Source: Devosia sp.
GTDB lineage: Bacteria; Pseudomonadota; Alphaproteobacteria; Rhizobiales; Devosiaceae
NCBI GenBank assembly: GCA_017794705.1
Contig: CP051235.1
Span: 1,799,010 to 1,863,009, forward strand
Length of the DNA: 64,000 nucleotides
Reading direction: 5' to 3'
Shown here: in pieces, positions 42,863 to 50,280 of the stretch
Numbering within the stretch: the stretch's first letter is position 1
Layout of the letters: each line of letters starts with the position of its first letter
The notes under the pieces: generated by a model
Databases searched by the model: none
What the model was told of the DNA's origin: nothing
What the model saw: the letters and a program-made list of their open reading frames with translations, nothing else
Program-made: the position numbers and the translations under genes

Positions 42863-43789
42863 TCAGGAATCCTTGGAAAAGTAGAGAACGACCAGTCCGA
42901 GGCAAGTCACAAATGCGCCGATCATCACGCTGACCGGCACCCAGCCGTTACCCAGCAATCCCTCGTACAAGATCACAAACACCGGCACGAGGTAGCCGTA
43001 GGCCAACATCTTGGAGGCCGGCATGCGCTGGGCCGAGAACTGCATGAGCAGGAAGGTGATGGTGCCGGAAAACAGGGCCAGATAGACAATCGCCATCCAC
43101 GCGACGGGTGGCAGGGCTGTCCAGTCGGTCGAGATAATCCCCGGCGCCCCGTAAAGGCTGATCCAGAAGCCGGTGGCCACCAGAATGAAAAAGGTCGAGA
43201 CCGAAGAGGGTTCACCCCGGTCGAACTTGCGCAGCAGGGGCGCGAAAGCAGCGTGGCCAATACATCCGAGGAAATAGATCACCTCGCCCTGCCCGATGTC
43301 GAAGCGCAGGATGGCATCGACATCGCCACGAAAGATCACCCAGACCGAGCCGACTGCCGCAAAGATCAGCGAGACGCCAACCAGCGGCCGCACCACCTGC
43401 TGCAAAATCAGATAGCCGAAGAAAGCCGTGAGCAGCGGCATCAGGGTGAAGACCGCGCTTGTGGAGACCGGCGAGGTCATGGTCAGCGCCACGAACATGG
43501 CGACAAAGTAGAAGCCCATCAGCGCGCCGAGAATGGCAAAGCGCCACGGGGCCTCGGGCCACTGGAAGCGGTGACCGCGCAACCCGAACGCATAAAGGCC
43601 CATCACCGCCGCACCGATGATGTAACGCACAGCATTCAGCGGGGCCGGATCAACATAGGGCAGTGCGAGCCGTCCGAACGAGAAGGATCCGGCGATCAGT
43701 GCGGCAAAGGTGAACATGGCCAGATGCCCGCGAAACCGGTCAATGCCGGTGGCGTGGATCTGGTGGGAGGGCACGGGCGCGTCGGTCAT
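42863..43789 (-). CDS. EamA/DMT-family transporter
   Basis: A 308-residue membrane protein with ten predicted helices in two EamA repeats (about 25-155 and 170-305). Second-repeat segments such as LPPVAWMAIVYLALFSGTIT and MPASKMLAYGYLVPVFVILYE are typical of the RhaT/PecM-type drug/metabolite transporters. It lies 62 bases after preA on the same strand, so it could export or import a pyrimidine metabolite, but the family covers many substrates. Confidence 0.9.
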   Translation of the reverse strand: MTDAPVPSHQIHATGIDRFRGHLAMFTFAALIAGSFSFGRLALPYVDPAPLNAVRYIIGAAVMGLYAFGLRGHRFQWPEAPWRFAILGALMGFYFVAMFVALTMTSPVSTSAVFTLMPLLTAFFGYLILQQVVRPLVGVSLIFAAVGSVWVIFRGDVDAILRFDIGQGEVIYFLGCIGHAAFAPLLRKFDRGEPSSVSTFFILVATGFWISLYGAPGIISTDWTALPPVAWMAIVYLALFSGTITFLLMQFSAQRMPASKMLAYGYLVPVFVILYEGLLGNGWVPVSVMIGAFVTCLGLVVLYFSKDS

Positions 43790-43851
43790 GCCGGTGAACT
43801 AGCACAGCTCATGTCACGGCGCGCCCTTGTTCTGACCTGTTGAGCGGGAAG

Positions 43852-45168
43852 CTACTCCGCCGCTTCCTTCACGCGGCCCGGATTGTTCGGGTGCGTGGTC
43901 CAGTTGGCGTAGTCGGCGTCGACCTTCTTTTTGGTGCGCGGATCGACCAGTCCGGCCGCCATGGGTTCCATGGTGATGCAGTCATCAACCGGGCAGACGT
44001 TGACGCACAGGTTACACCCAACGCATTCGTCGTCCATCACCTCGAACCAGCGCTTGCCGTCCTTGCTGCTGGTGATTGCCTGGTGCGAGGTGTCTTCGCA
44101 GGCAATATGGCAACGGCCGCACTGGATGCACAGATCCTGGTTGATGCGGGCCTTGGTGACATAGTTGAGGTTGAGATATTGCCAGTCGGTGACGTTGGGC
44201 ACGGCGCGACCAATGATATCGTCCAACGACTTGTGGCCTTTTTCATCCATCCAGTCGCTGAGACCGGAAGCCATCTCCTGAACGATCTTGAACCCATAGG
44301 TCATGGCCGCTGTGCAAACCTGCACATTGCCACACCCGAGCGCCATGAATTCGGCTGCGTCGCGCCAGGTGGTAATGCCGCCGATACCGGAAATCTGAAT
44401 GTCCGGTGTTTCCTTGTCGCGGGCGATCTCGGAGACCATGGACATGGCGATCGGTTTGACTGCCGGGCCGCAATAGCCACCGTGGGTACCCTTGCCGTCG
44501 ATCGAGGGTTCGGGAGAGAAACTGTCGAGGTTCACCGAGGTAATCGAGTTGATCGTGTTGATCAGCGAAACCGCATCGGTGCCGCCATTGAAGGCGGCGC
44601 GGGCCGGCTTGCGAATGTCGGTGATGTTGGGGGTCAGCTTGGTGATCACGGGCATGCGGGTGTTCTGCTTGCACCAGCGCACGACCATTTCGACATATTC
44701 GGGCACCTGACCGACGGCCGAGCCCATGCCGCGTTCCGACATGCCGTGCGGGCAACCGAAATTGAGTTCGATCCCGTCGGCACCGGTTTCCTCGACAACC
44801 GGAAGTATGGCCTTCCAGGCGTCCTCCTCGCAGGGCACCATCAGCGAGACGATGACGGCGCGGTCCGGCCAGTCCTTCTTGATCTGCTTGATTTCCCTGA
44901 GGTTCACCTGCAGTTCGCGGTCGGTGATCAGTTCGATATTGTTCAAACCCAGAAGGCGCCGGTCACCGCCCCAGATGGCGCCGTAGCGTGGACCGTTGAC
45001 GTTGACCACCGGCGGACCTTCCTCACCCAAAGTCTTCCAGACCACGCCGCCCCAACCTGCCTTGAAGGCGCGTTCGACATTGTAGGCCTTGTCGGTGGGC
45101 GGCGCCGAAGCGAGCCAGAACGGATTGGGGGACTTGATGCCGAGGAAATTCGAAGAAAGGTCTGCCAT
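43852..45168 (-). CDS. preA: NAD(P)-dependent dihydropyrimidine dehydrogenase, catalytic subunit PreA
   Basis: A 438-residue enzyme reducing uracil or thymine to the dihydro form. The N-terminal FMN barrel resembles dihydroorotate dehydrogenase (NPFWLASAPPTDK, ELNFGCPHGMSERGMG, KLTPNITDI, SGIGGITTWRDAAEF). The C-terminus carries two [4Fe-4S] ferredoxin motifs, CIQCGRCHIAC and CVGCNLCVNVCPVDDC. In the loop that carries the general-acid Cys in mammalian enzymes (LACGQ), this protein reads SAVGQ, as I recall E. coli PreA does similarly. The ATG at 45168 follows GAGGAGGAT. preT lies in the same run but three genes upstream. Confidence 0.95.
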   Translation of the reverse strand: MADLSSNFLGIKSPNPFWLASAPPTDKAYNVERAFKAGWGGVVWKTLGEEGPPVVNVNGPRYGAIWGGDRRLLGLNNIELITDRELQVNLREIKQIKKDWPDRAVIVSLMVPCEEDAWKAILPVVEETGADGIELNFGCPHGMSERGMGSAVGQVPEYVEMVVRWCKQNTRMPVITKLTPNITDIRKPARAAFNGGTDAVSLINTINSITSVNLDSFSPEPSIDGKGTHGGYCGPAVKPIAMSMVSEIARDKETPDIQISGIGGITTWRDAAEFMALGCGNVQVCTAAMTYGFKIVQEMASGLSDWMDEKGHKSLDDIIGRAVPNVTDWQYLNLNYVTKARINQDLCIQCGRCHIACEDTSHQAITSSKDGKRWFEVMDDECVGCNLCVNVCPVDDCITMEPMAAGLVDPRTKKKVDADYANWTTHPNNPGRVKEAAE

Positions 45169-45178
45169 TTGATCCTCC

Positions 45179-45571
45179 TCAGGACGTGCCGGTAACGAGC
45201 GGCGCATAACCGACAAAGCAAAGATAAAGACCGAAAATCAAAAACCCGGCGGCGCTGAACAACAGCGTGCGACCGACCGTTTTCGGTGTCTGAAGTGTCA
45301 TTTCCGGAATGGCGATCAGCGAGGCGCCCTTGCCGACCGCCGCAACGCCCAGCAAGCTGACCGCAATTTCCGGAGCATTCGACCAACGGAAATGATTGAC
45401 CAGAATGACCATGCCGACAATGAAATGGGCGGCGCCCGACAAGTTGAGCAGCACCGGATCAGCATTGGCGTTACCCATGACCATGCGCTCGTAGAAGGGC
45501 TTCGACACGAGAAAGCCGATGCCCGTCACGACCAGATATAGCCCCCCGATTTTGGCGATCAGTTCGGTCAC
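45179..45571 (-). CDS. Small four-helix membrane protein of unknown function
   Basis: A 130-residue membrane protein with about four spans (near 5-24, 44-60, 68-86, 103-124). No family is recognised with certainty. The pattern resembles small DoxX- or DUF4345-like proteins. It starts four bases inside the end of the VOC gene and ends 10 bases before preA, so it is tightly co-transcribed between the two dihydropyrimidine dehydrogenase subunits. Function unknown. Confidence 0.65.
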   Translation of the reverse strand: MTELIAKIGGLYLVVTGIGFLVSKPFYERMVMGNANADPVLLNLSGAAHFIVGMVILVNHFRWSNAPEIAVSLLGVAAVGKGASLIAIPEMTLQTPKTVGRTLLFSAAGFLIFGLYLCFVGYAPLVTGTS

Positions 45572-45945
45572 GATTTGAGGCTCTCCAGCAGAACCAGATT
45601 GTCTTCACTGTCGCGGATCATCAGCCAGCGTACGCCGGGTTGCCAGGGCGCGTCGGCTGGACCGTCGGTGATGGTAACCCCTGCGGCCTTCAGCTTTTCC
45701 GCCTCTTCGTCGACACTGTCGCAGACGAGGCATAGCGCCGGCTTGTCGTTGATTTGCATGTCCGAAGTGCTGGCGAATTGCAGCCTCGTCTCGGCGCCGG
45801 GCAGGGTCAGAAATATCCAGCGCCAGTTTTCGCCGTAGGGTACGTCCGTATGCACCTTGAACCCCAGGTTCGCGGTGTAGAAAGCCAGCGCGCGGTCCTG
45901 GTCAACGACGGGTATGGACTGGAAATTGATGCGTGTGACCGCCAT
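45568..45945 (-). CDS. VOC superfamily protein within the preT-preA operon
   Basis: A 125-residue VOC domain: SIPVVDQDRALAFYTANLGF at the N-terminus, RWIFLTLPG and a C-terminal MIRDSEDNLVLLE. Resembles glyoxalase/bleomycin-resistance proteins. The usual first-strand metal His is absent. It lies 21 bases after the DUF1499 gene and overlaps the membrane-protein gene by four bases. It may act on a by-product of pyrimidine degradation, but this is conjecture. Confidence 0.82.
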   Translation of the reverse strand: MAVTRINFQSIPVVDQDRALAFYTANLGFKVHTDVPYGENWRWIFLTLPGAETRLQFASTSDMQINDKPALCLVCDSVDEEAEKLKAAGVTITDGPADAPWQPGVRWLMIRDSEDNLVLLESLKS

Positions 45946-45966
45946 TTCCCTCCTCCTGTCTTCTGC

Positions 45967-46428
45967 TCAGGTCGCATGCGGCTGGTTCAGCCGGTCCAGA
46001 AAACGCAGCACCCGCTTGCGGTTGGCGCCCAGATCGCCGCCGCCAATGCGCGAATGCGAATAGATCGCCAGCGTCGATCCCGATTCCACCCCGAGCACCC
46101 GAACGTAGAAATCGTCCTTGAACCGCAACAGGCGGGTGACCGCCACGGCGTGCAGCTGTGTGTTTTCCGGGTCGGTCTTGATATCCTGAAAGCTTCCCTC
46201 GGTTCCAAGATCGGAAACCACCGCGTCGAAGAGTTCCTGGGGTGACAGCCGGTATTCCGGCGTGACCATATCCGCCTTCGCCCTTGTCAGGCCCGGGGGC
46301 GCGGCCAGAAAATCGTTGGGCTTCCGCGAGCGGCGGAAGGTTTCGAACGCCAGGAACTGCGTCACGTGCCACTTTGCCCACTCATCCTTGAAGCATCCGG
46401 TGGATGCTTTCGGCGGCATCACGACCAT
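45967..46428 (-). CDS. DUF1499 family protein
   Basis: A 153-residue soluble protein matching DUF1499 in pattern: RSRKPNDFLAAPPG, DMVTPEYRLSPQELFDAV, RLLRFKDDFYVRVLG and the ending SRIGGGDLGANRKRVLRFLDRL. DUF1499 proteins are of unknown function. The start is uncertain. The ATG at 46428 overlaps the end of preT by 47 bases. A second Met is at 46419 and the next only at 46269. The conserved part begins around residue 30. Position in the preT-preA operon suggests co-expression with pyrimidine reduction. Confidence 0.7.
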   Translation of the reverse strand: MVVMPPKASTGCFKDEWAKWHVTQFLAFETFRRSRKPNDFLAAPPGLTRAKADMVTPEYRLSPQELFDAVVSDLGTEGSFQDIKTDPENTQLHAVAVTRLLRFKDDFYVRVLGVESGSTLAIYSHSRIGGGDLGANRKRVLRFLDRLNQPHAT

Positions 46429-47734
46429 GGGCGACAGCGGTTACGGTGAGGTCATCTCCACCTGCTGCGCAGTCGCCGCCGGCCCACACTTTGGGGTTTG
46501 AGGTACGGCCCTCATCGTCGATGGTGATGCGTCCGCCGGTCAGCGTCAGCCCCTCGACATTTTCTTCTTCCAGCGTCTGGCCGATGGCTTTGAAAATCTG
46601 GTCGGCTTCAAGGGTCAGCGTGTGGCCTTGCCCCACCAGCCTTCCATTCTCCAGCTTTGTGTATTCCAGCTTCAGGCCGGAGACCTTGCCGTTTTCGGTC
46701 AGGACTTCCAGTGGCTGCAACCAATGGCGGATGTTGACGCCTTTTGAAGCGGCAAGGTCCTGTTCGAACTCGGAGGCGTTCATGTGATCCTGACCGCGGC
46801 GGTAACAGATGGTCACTTCCTCGGCGCCCAGAAGCTTGGCCTGCACCGCGGCATCGATTGCGGTCATGCCGCCGCCAATGACGATAATCCTGCGGCCGAT
46901 CTCGAGTTTGGACAGGTCGTTGGACTGGCGCAACTCGGCGATGAAATCGACGGCGTCGCGAACGCCGAATGAATCCTCACCCCTGGCGCGAAGTGCGTTC
47001 ACGCCACCGAGGCCGATACCAACAAAGACCGCATCATGGTCGCTGGTCAGTTGGTCGAGGTTAAGCCCCTTACCGAGCGCCTTGCCCAGTTCAATCGAAA
47101 TGCCGCCGATGGCGGTGACGTAGTCGACCTCGGCCTGGGCGAAACCATCGACGGTCTTGTAGGAGGCGATACCATATTCGTTCAGTCCGCCGGCCTTGGG
47201 ACGGCTGTCGAAGATAGTCACATCATGGCCATGCACCGCAAGCCGGTGGGCGCAGGCAAGTCCTGCGGGGCCCGCTCCGACCACCGCGATCTTCTTGCCT
47301 GTCCCCTCGGCCCGGGAGAAAAACTGTTTGCCCGCCTGCATGGCCGCGTCAGTGGCATAGCGCTGCAGCTGGCCGATCTTGACCGGCTTGCCTTCGGCCA
47401 CCTCGCGCACGCAAACCTCTTCGCAAAGGGTCTCGGTGGGGCAGACCCGGGCGCACATTCCACCCAGGATGTTCTGGTTGAAAATGGTTCTGGCGGCGCC
47501 CATCGGATTGCCGGTCGAAATCTCGCGGATGAACAGCGGGATGTCGATCTCGGTCGGGCAGGCGTTCTGGCACGGGGCATCATAGCAGAAATAGCAGCGC
47601 TCGGCCTCGACCACCGCTTCGTGATCATTGAGGGGAGGATGCAGGTCGGCGAAGTTGCCCTTGTACGCTTCCGCGGGCAACCGGTTCCCTGCGATTCCCT
47701 GTTTCAGCATCCCGGACGCCGAATCTGCCGACAT
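46382..47734 (-). CDS. preT: NAD(P)-dependent dihydropyrimidine dehydrogenase, electron-input subunit PreT
   Basis: A 450-residue flavoprotein of the GltD-like group that passes electrons from NAD(P)H to PreA. The N-terminal Cys-rich iron-sulfur region reads CYFCYDAPCQNACPTEIDIP, followed later by CARVCPTETLCEEVC. Two nucleotide folds are seen in VVGAGPAGLAC (FAD) and VIGGGMTAIDAA (NAD(P)H). The ATG at 47734 follows GGGGAGGAC. A near-perfect RutR box lies 75 bases upstream. First gene of the operon preT, DUF1499, VOC, membrane protein, preA, transporter, VOC. Confidence 0.94.
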   Translation of the reverse strand: MSADSASGMLKQGIAGNRLPAEAYKGNFADLHPPLNDHEAVVEAERCYFCYDAPCQNACPTEIDIPLFIREISTGNPMGAARTIFNQNILGGMCARVCPTETLCEEVCVREVAEGKPVKIGQLQRYATDAAMQAGKQFFSRAEGTGKKIAVVGAGPAGLACAHRLAVHGHDVTIFDSRPKAGGLNEYGIASYKTVDGFAQAEVDYVTAIGGISIELGKALGKGLNLDQLTSDHDAVFVGIGLGGVNALRARGEDSFGVRDAVDFIAELRQSNDLSKLEIGRRIIVIGGGMTAIDAAVQAKLLGAEEVTICYRRGQDHMNASEFEQDLAASKGVNIRHWLQPLEVLTENGKVSGLKLEYTKLENGRLVGQGHTLTLEADQIFKAIGQTLEEENVEGLTLTGGRITIDDEGRTSNPKVWAGGDCAAGGDDLTVTAVAHGRDAAESIHRMLQG

Positions 47735-47808
47735 TTATGTCCTCCCCTCAAGGCCACTTGGCCGCTGTCCTCTGCTGCCAGACGAAAACGCTAGCGCAGT
47801 TTTGTTTT

Positions 47809-47824
47809 TTTATCAATTGGTCAA
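47809..47824. promoter_or_regulatory. RutR-type operator upstream of preT
   Basis: TTTATCAATTGGTCAA matches TTGACCAnnTGGTCAA at 12 of 14 defined positions, with the right half perfect. Located 75 bases before the preT start in an AT-rich stretch, so repression by the nearby rutR product is likely. Confidence 0.75.
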
Positions 47825-47843
47825 AAATCAAGATTTGAACGCG

Positions 47844-47858
47844 TTAAATTCCGGTTAA
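47844..47858 (+). promoter_or_regulatory. CtrA-type box upstream of the pseudo-receiver gene
   Basis: TTAA-ATTCCGG-TTAAC, the full CtrA consensus (TTAA, seven bases, TTAAC), 73 bases before the ATG at 47932. It lies only 19 bases from the RutR box, so the two divergent promoters share this short region. Confidence 0.55.
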
Positions 47859-47931
47859 CCGCGCCGCTTCACCGATTGTTTAGCAGCGGTGCGCAGATTG
47901 GGGGCGGGAACATTATCAGCGGGACTAGAGG

Positions 47932-48540
47932 ATGCAGTCTGCCGCCTTTGTCGTCGGCCCCCCGGACGGGGCGGGCGATGCGTTAGTACAATTGGGTTCT
48001 GAGGTCGGGTTCGAAACCGTCGCCTTCTATGCCAGCCCGCAACAGGTTCTGGCGCAAAGCCGGCGGACGCCGGTGTGCTTTTTCCTGGTCAGTTCATCGG
48101 TGCCCAAGACGCAGATTTCGGACTTTGTCACGGAAATTCGCCTGCACAGTGATACGAACCTCAAATACGCACCGATGCTCTATCTCAGCGAAGATCCTTC
48201 GCCGCGCACCATCAGCTTCTGCATGCAGTCCGGTTTCGACGATATTGTCGCTCCGCCATTCACCGCGGCACGGCTGACCGAACGGCTGCGGGCACAGTTG
48301 GGCGCCACAAAGATCTATTGCCGCACCGACACCTATTTCGGGCCGGACCGGCGGCGGCTCGAGAGGCCGGGCGATCCGGTCAACGAACGGCGCGGCACCG
48401 GCGGCAATTGCGACATCATGGAAGTGCGGCGTGACCTGAGGGTGGGCATCAATGTGCGCAAGCGCCGCTCCGGATCTGTAACCCTTCCCGTCCAGCCGCC
48501 AACTGTCCCGGCATCCAGCGAAATGATGCTGCTCGACTGA
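47932..48540 (+). CDS. Pseudo-receiver domain protein
   Basis: A 202-residue protein whose first 125 residues follow a response-regulator receiver fold: helix-strand pattern, then MQSGFDDIVAPPFTAARLTERLRAQL at the usual beta5-alpha5 place. The phosphoacceptor Asp is missing (the third strand reads VCFFLVSSS) and so is the N-terminal acidic pair, so it cannot be phosphorylated normally. The C-terminal 75 residues contain TYFGPDRRR and VNERRG, which I recall from alphaproteobacterial receiver proteins, and no DNA-binding domain. A CtrA-type box upstream suggests cell-cycle or motility control. Function unknown. Confidence 0.75.
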   Translation: MQSAAFVVGPPDGAGDALVQLGSEVGFETVAFYASPQQVLAQSRRTPVCFFLVSSSVPKTQISDFVTEIRLHSDTNLKYAPMLYLSEDPSPRTISFCMQSGFDDIVAPPFTAARLTERLRAQLGATKIYCRTDTYFGPDRRRLERPGDPVNERRGTGGNCDIMEVRRDLRVGINVRKRRSGSVTLPVQPPTVPASSEMMLLD

Positions 48541-48653
48541 CCCGCGTGCCGCCCTCGCGCATGGACCATCCCGCCCAGCCGTTGTAAGCAAACTCATGTT
48601 CGCCGTCCGACTCACCCCGCACGGGGGCCGGGCGGTATTTTGTGGAGGTTGCC

Positions 48654-49808
48654 ATGCCGGCGCAGTACCGGGTCTATGCCGCGTTTTTCATCTATGCCCT
48701 GACCATGGGGCAGATCTACCCGCGACTCGGCGATCTGCAATTGCAGATGGGCGTGGGCGAAGGGGCGCTGGGGGCAGCATTGATGGGGGCGGCGCTGGGC
48801 ACACAGATTTCACTGATGTTTGCCGGGCCGATGATCGAAAGGTTCGGCTATCGGCTCTGCCTGATCATCGCGATTCCGCTGCTGGGGCTGGCCGAAACCG
48901 TGGCGACGCTGGCCACCGGACCGTGGTTCTTCTTTTTCTTCCTGATGTTGGCGGGCATGGCGATCGGGGTGATCGAGATCATCGTCAATGTCGAGGCGGA
49001 CCGGACCGAACACGCGATCGGCAAACGCATCATGAACCGCTCGCACGCCTTCTGGAGCTTCGGCTTTTTTGGCGCGGGAGCCGTCGGCATCGCCATGAAG
49101 GCGCTCGACATCTCGCCCACGATGCATCTTTTGATCATGGCCATCATCGCCGGGATCGCATCCTTCCTCTTGTTTCGCGGTTTTGCCCCGGCCAAGTCGC
49201 GTGTCGCCGAGGATGGCGAAAAGCCGCGTTTCGTGCTGCCGACCACCGGCATCCTGCTGCTGGTCAGTTTCACGCTTTCGGCGATGATCCTTGAAGGGGC
49301 GGGCGCGGACTGGTCGGTGATTTTCATGCGCGACGTGTTCGAGGTCTCCCCGGCCATCAACACGACCGCCTTCGCGCTGGGGGCGCTGGCCCAGGCATTG
49401 ATGCGCTATTTCGCTGACGGGTTCGTCGAGCGGCACGGGCCGGTCAACGTGGCCCGCGTGCTGGTGCTGACGCTTGGTGTGGGCGCGGTGCTGGTGACCT
49501 TCGCCATGCATCCGGCCGTGGCGCTGTTGGGCTTTGCGCTGATGGGGATGGGAACCTCGGTTGTGTTCCCGCTGGCCATGTCGGCGGCGGCGCAACGCAC
49601 CGACCGGCCAGCGGCCACCAATGTCGCGGCTCTGGCGCAGCTTAGCTTCGTCAGCTTCCTCGTGGCGCCGCCCGCGCTCGGGTTCATTGCCGAACATTTC
49701 GGCATCCGCTGGTCATTCGGTGTCGGCATTCCCCTGGTGCTGATCAGCCTGCTGCTGGTCAAACAGGTATTGCCGCAAAAGGCGCCGCCGGAGGCCAGCG
49801 ATGGTTGA
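48654..49808 (+). CDS. MFS transporter
   Basis: A 384-residue major facilitator with about 12 helices. Typical segments: FAGPMIERFGYRLCLI (loop 2-3) and NVEADRTEHAIGKRIMNRSHAFWSFGF in the middle, a pattern of the YbjJ/FucP-like group. The ATG at 48654 follows TGGAGG. It overlaps mmcB by eight bases. A second, clearly related MFS gene ends the same operon, and both share GxIxPRxxDLQ and the VEADR-MNRxHxxWS block, so they are paralogues. Substrate unknown. Confidence 0.9.
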   Translation: MPAQYRVYAAFFIYALTMGQIYPRLGDLQLQMGVGEGALGAALMGAALGTQISLMFAGPMIERFGYRLCLIIAIPLLGLAETVATLATGPWFFFFFLMLAGMAIGVIEIIVNVEADRTEHAIGKRIMNRSHAFWSFGFFGAGAVGIAMKALDISPTMHLLIMAIIAGIASFLLFRGFAPAKSRVAEDGEKPRFVLPTTGILLLVSFTLSAMILEGAGADWSVIFMRDVFEVSPAINTTAFALGALAQALMRYFADGFVERHGPVNVARVLVLTLGVGAVLVTFAMHPAVALLGFALMGMGTSVVFPLAMSAAAQRTDRPAATNVAALAQLSFVSFLVAPPALGFIAEHFGIRWSFGVGIPLVLISLLLVKQVLPQKAPPEASDG

Positions 49809-50280
49809 CGATTCCGTTCCGCCGCTCGAGCCGCTGATCACCGACGGGCGCCAGTCGGAAACCGCGTTGAGGGTGCAGCGCGGCGCGATGCGCATGATGC
49901 GCCAGCAACTGGATTTCTGCGTTTTCGCCGAAGTGCCACTGGCCAATGGCAGACGGGCGGACCTTTTGGGCGTCGGACGGCGGGGCGAATTGTGGATCGT
50001 CGAGATCAAGTCCTCGCTCGAGGATTTCCGGGTCGACCGCAAGTGGCACGAATACAAGGATTTCTGTGACCGGTTCTTTTTCGCCAAGCCTCCGGAATTG
50101 AGCGCGGAAATCTTCCCTGAAACCGAAGGTCTCATTGTGGCCGACGGGTTCAGCGCCGAGGTGATCCGGCCAGCCGATGATGATCCCCTGCCCGCCGCGC
50201 GGCGCAAGGCGATGATGCTGAAGCTGGCGCGGCTGGGCGCTGACCGGGTACATGCGTTGATGGATCCCGGGCCGCAATGA
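49801..50280 (+). CDS. mmcB: MmcB family DNA repair protein
   Basis: A 159-residue protein of the MmcB family (PF06319), a PD-(D/E)XK-type putative endonuclease linked to mitomycin-C resistance in Caulobacter. The core is visible as EVPLANGRRADLLGV, GELWIVEIKSSLEDFRVDRKW (the E-x-K strand) and YKDFCDRFFFA. It is overlapped by both neighbours (8 bases upstream, ATGA downstream), hence co-translated with a transporter and a propeller protein. I saw no alphaproteobacterial SOS box (GTTC-N7-GTTC) at the operon start. Confidence 0.9.
   Translation: MVDDSVPPLEPLITDGRQSETALRVQRGAMRMMRQQLDFCVFAEVPLANGRRADLLGVGRRGELWIVEIKSSLEDFRVDRKWHEYKDFCDRFFFAKPPELSAEIFPETEGLIVADGFSAEVIRPADDDPLPAARRKAMMLKLARLGADRVHALMDPGPQ

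Noticed and set aside
43840-45195. A 451-codon open frame on the plus strand across preA
   Set aside because: Antisense shadow of a GC-rich gene. The preA motifs and ribosome site are clear on the minus strand.
48541-48653. SOS box before the MFS-MmcB operon
   Set aside because: A GTTC is present near 48598, but the seven-base-spaced second GTTC is missing.
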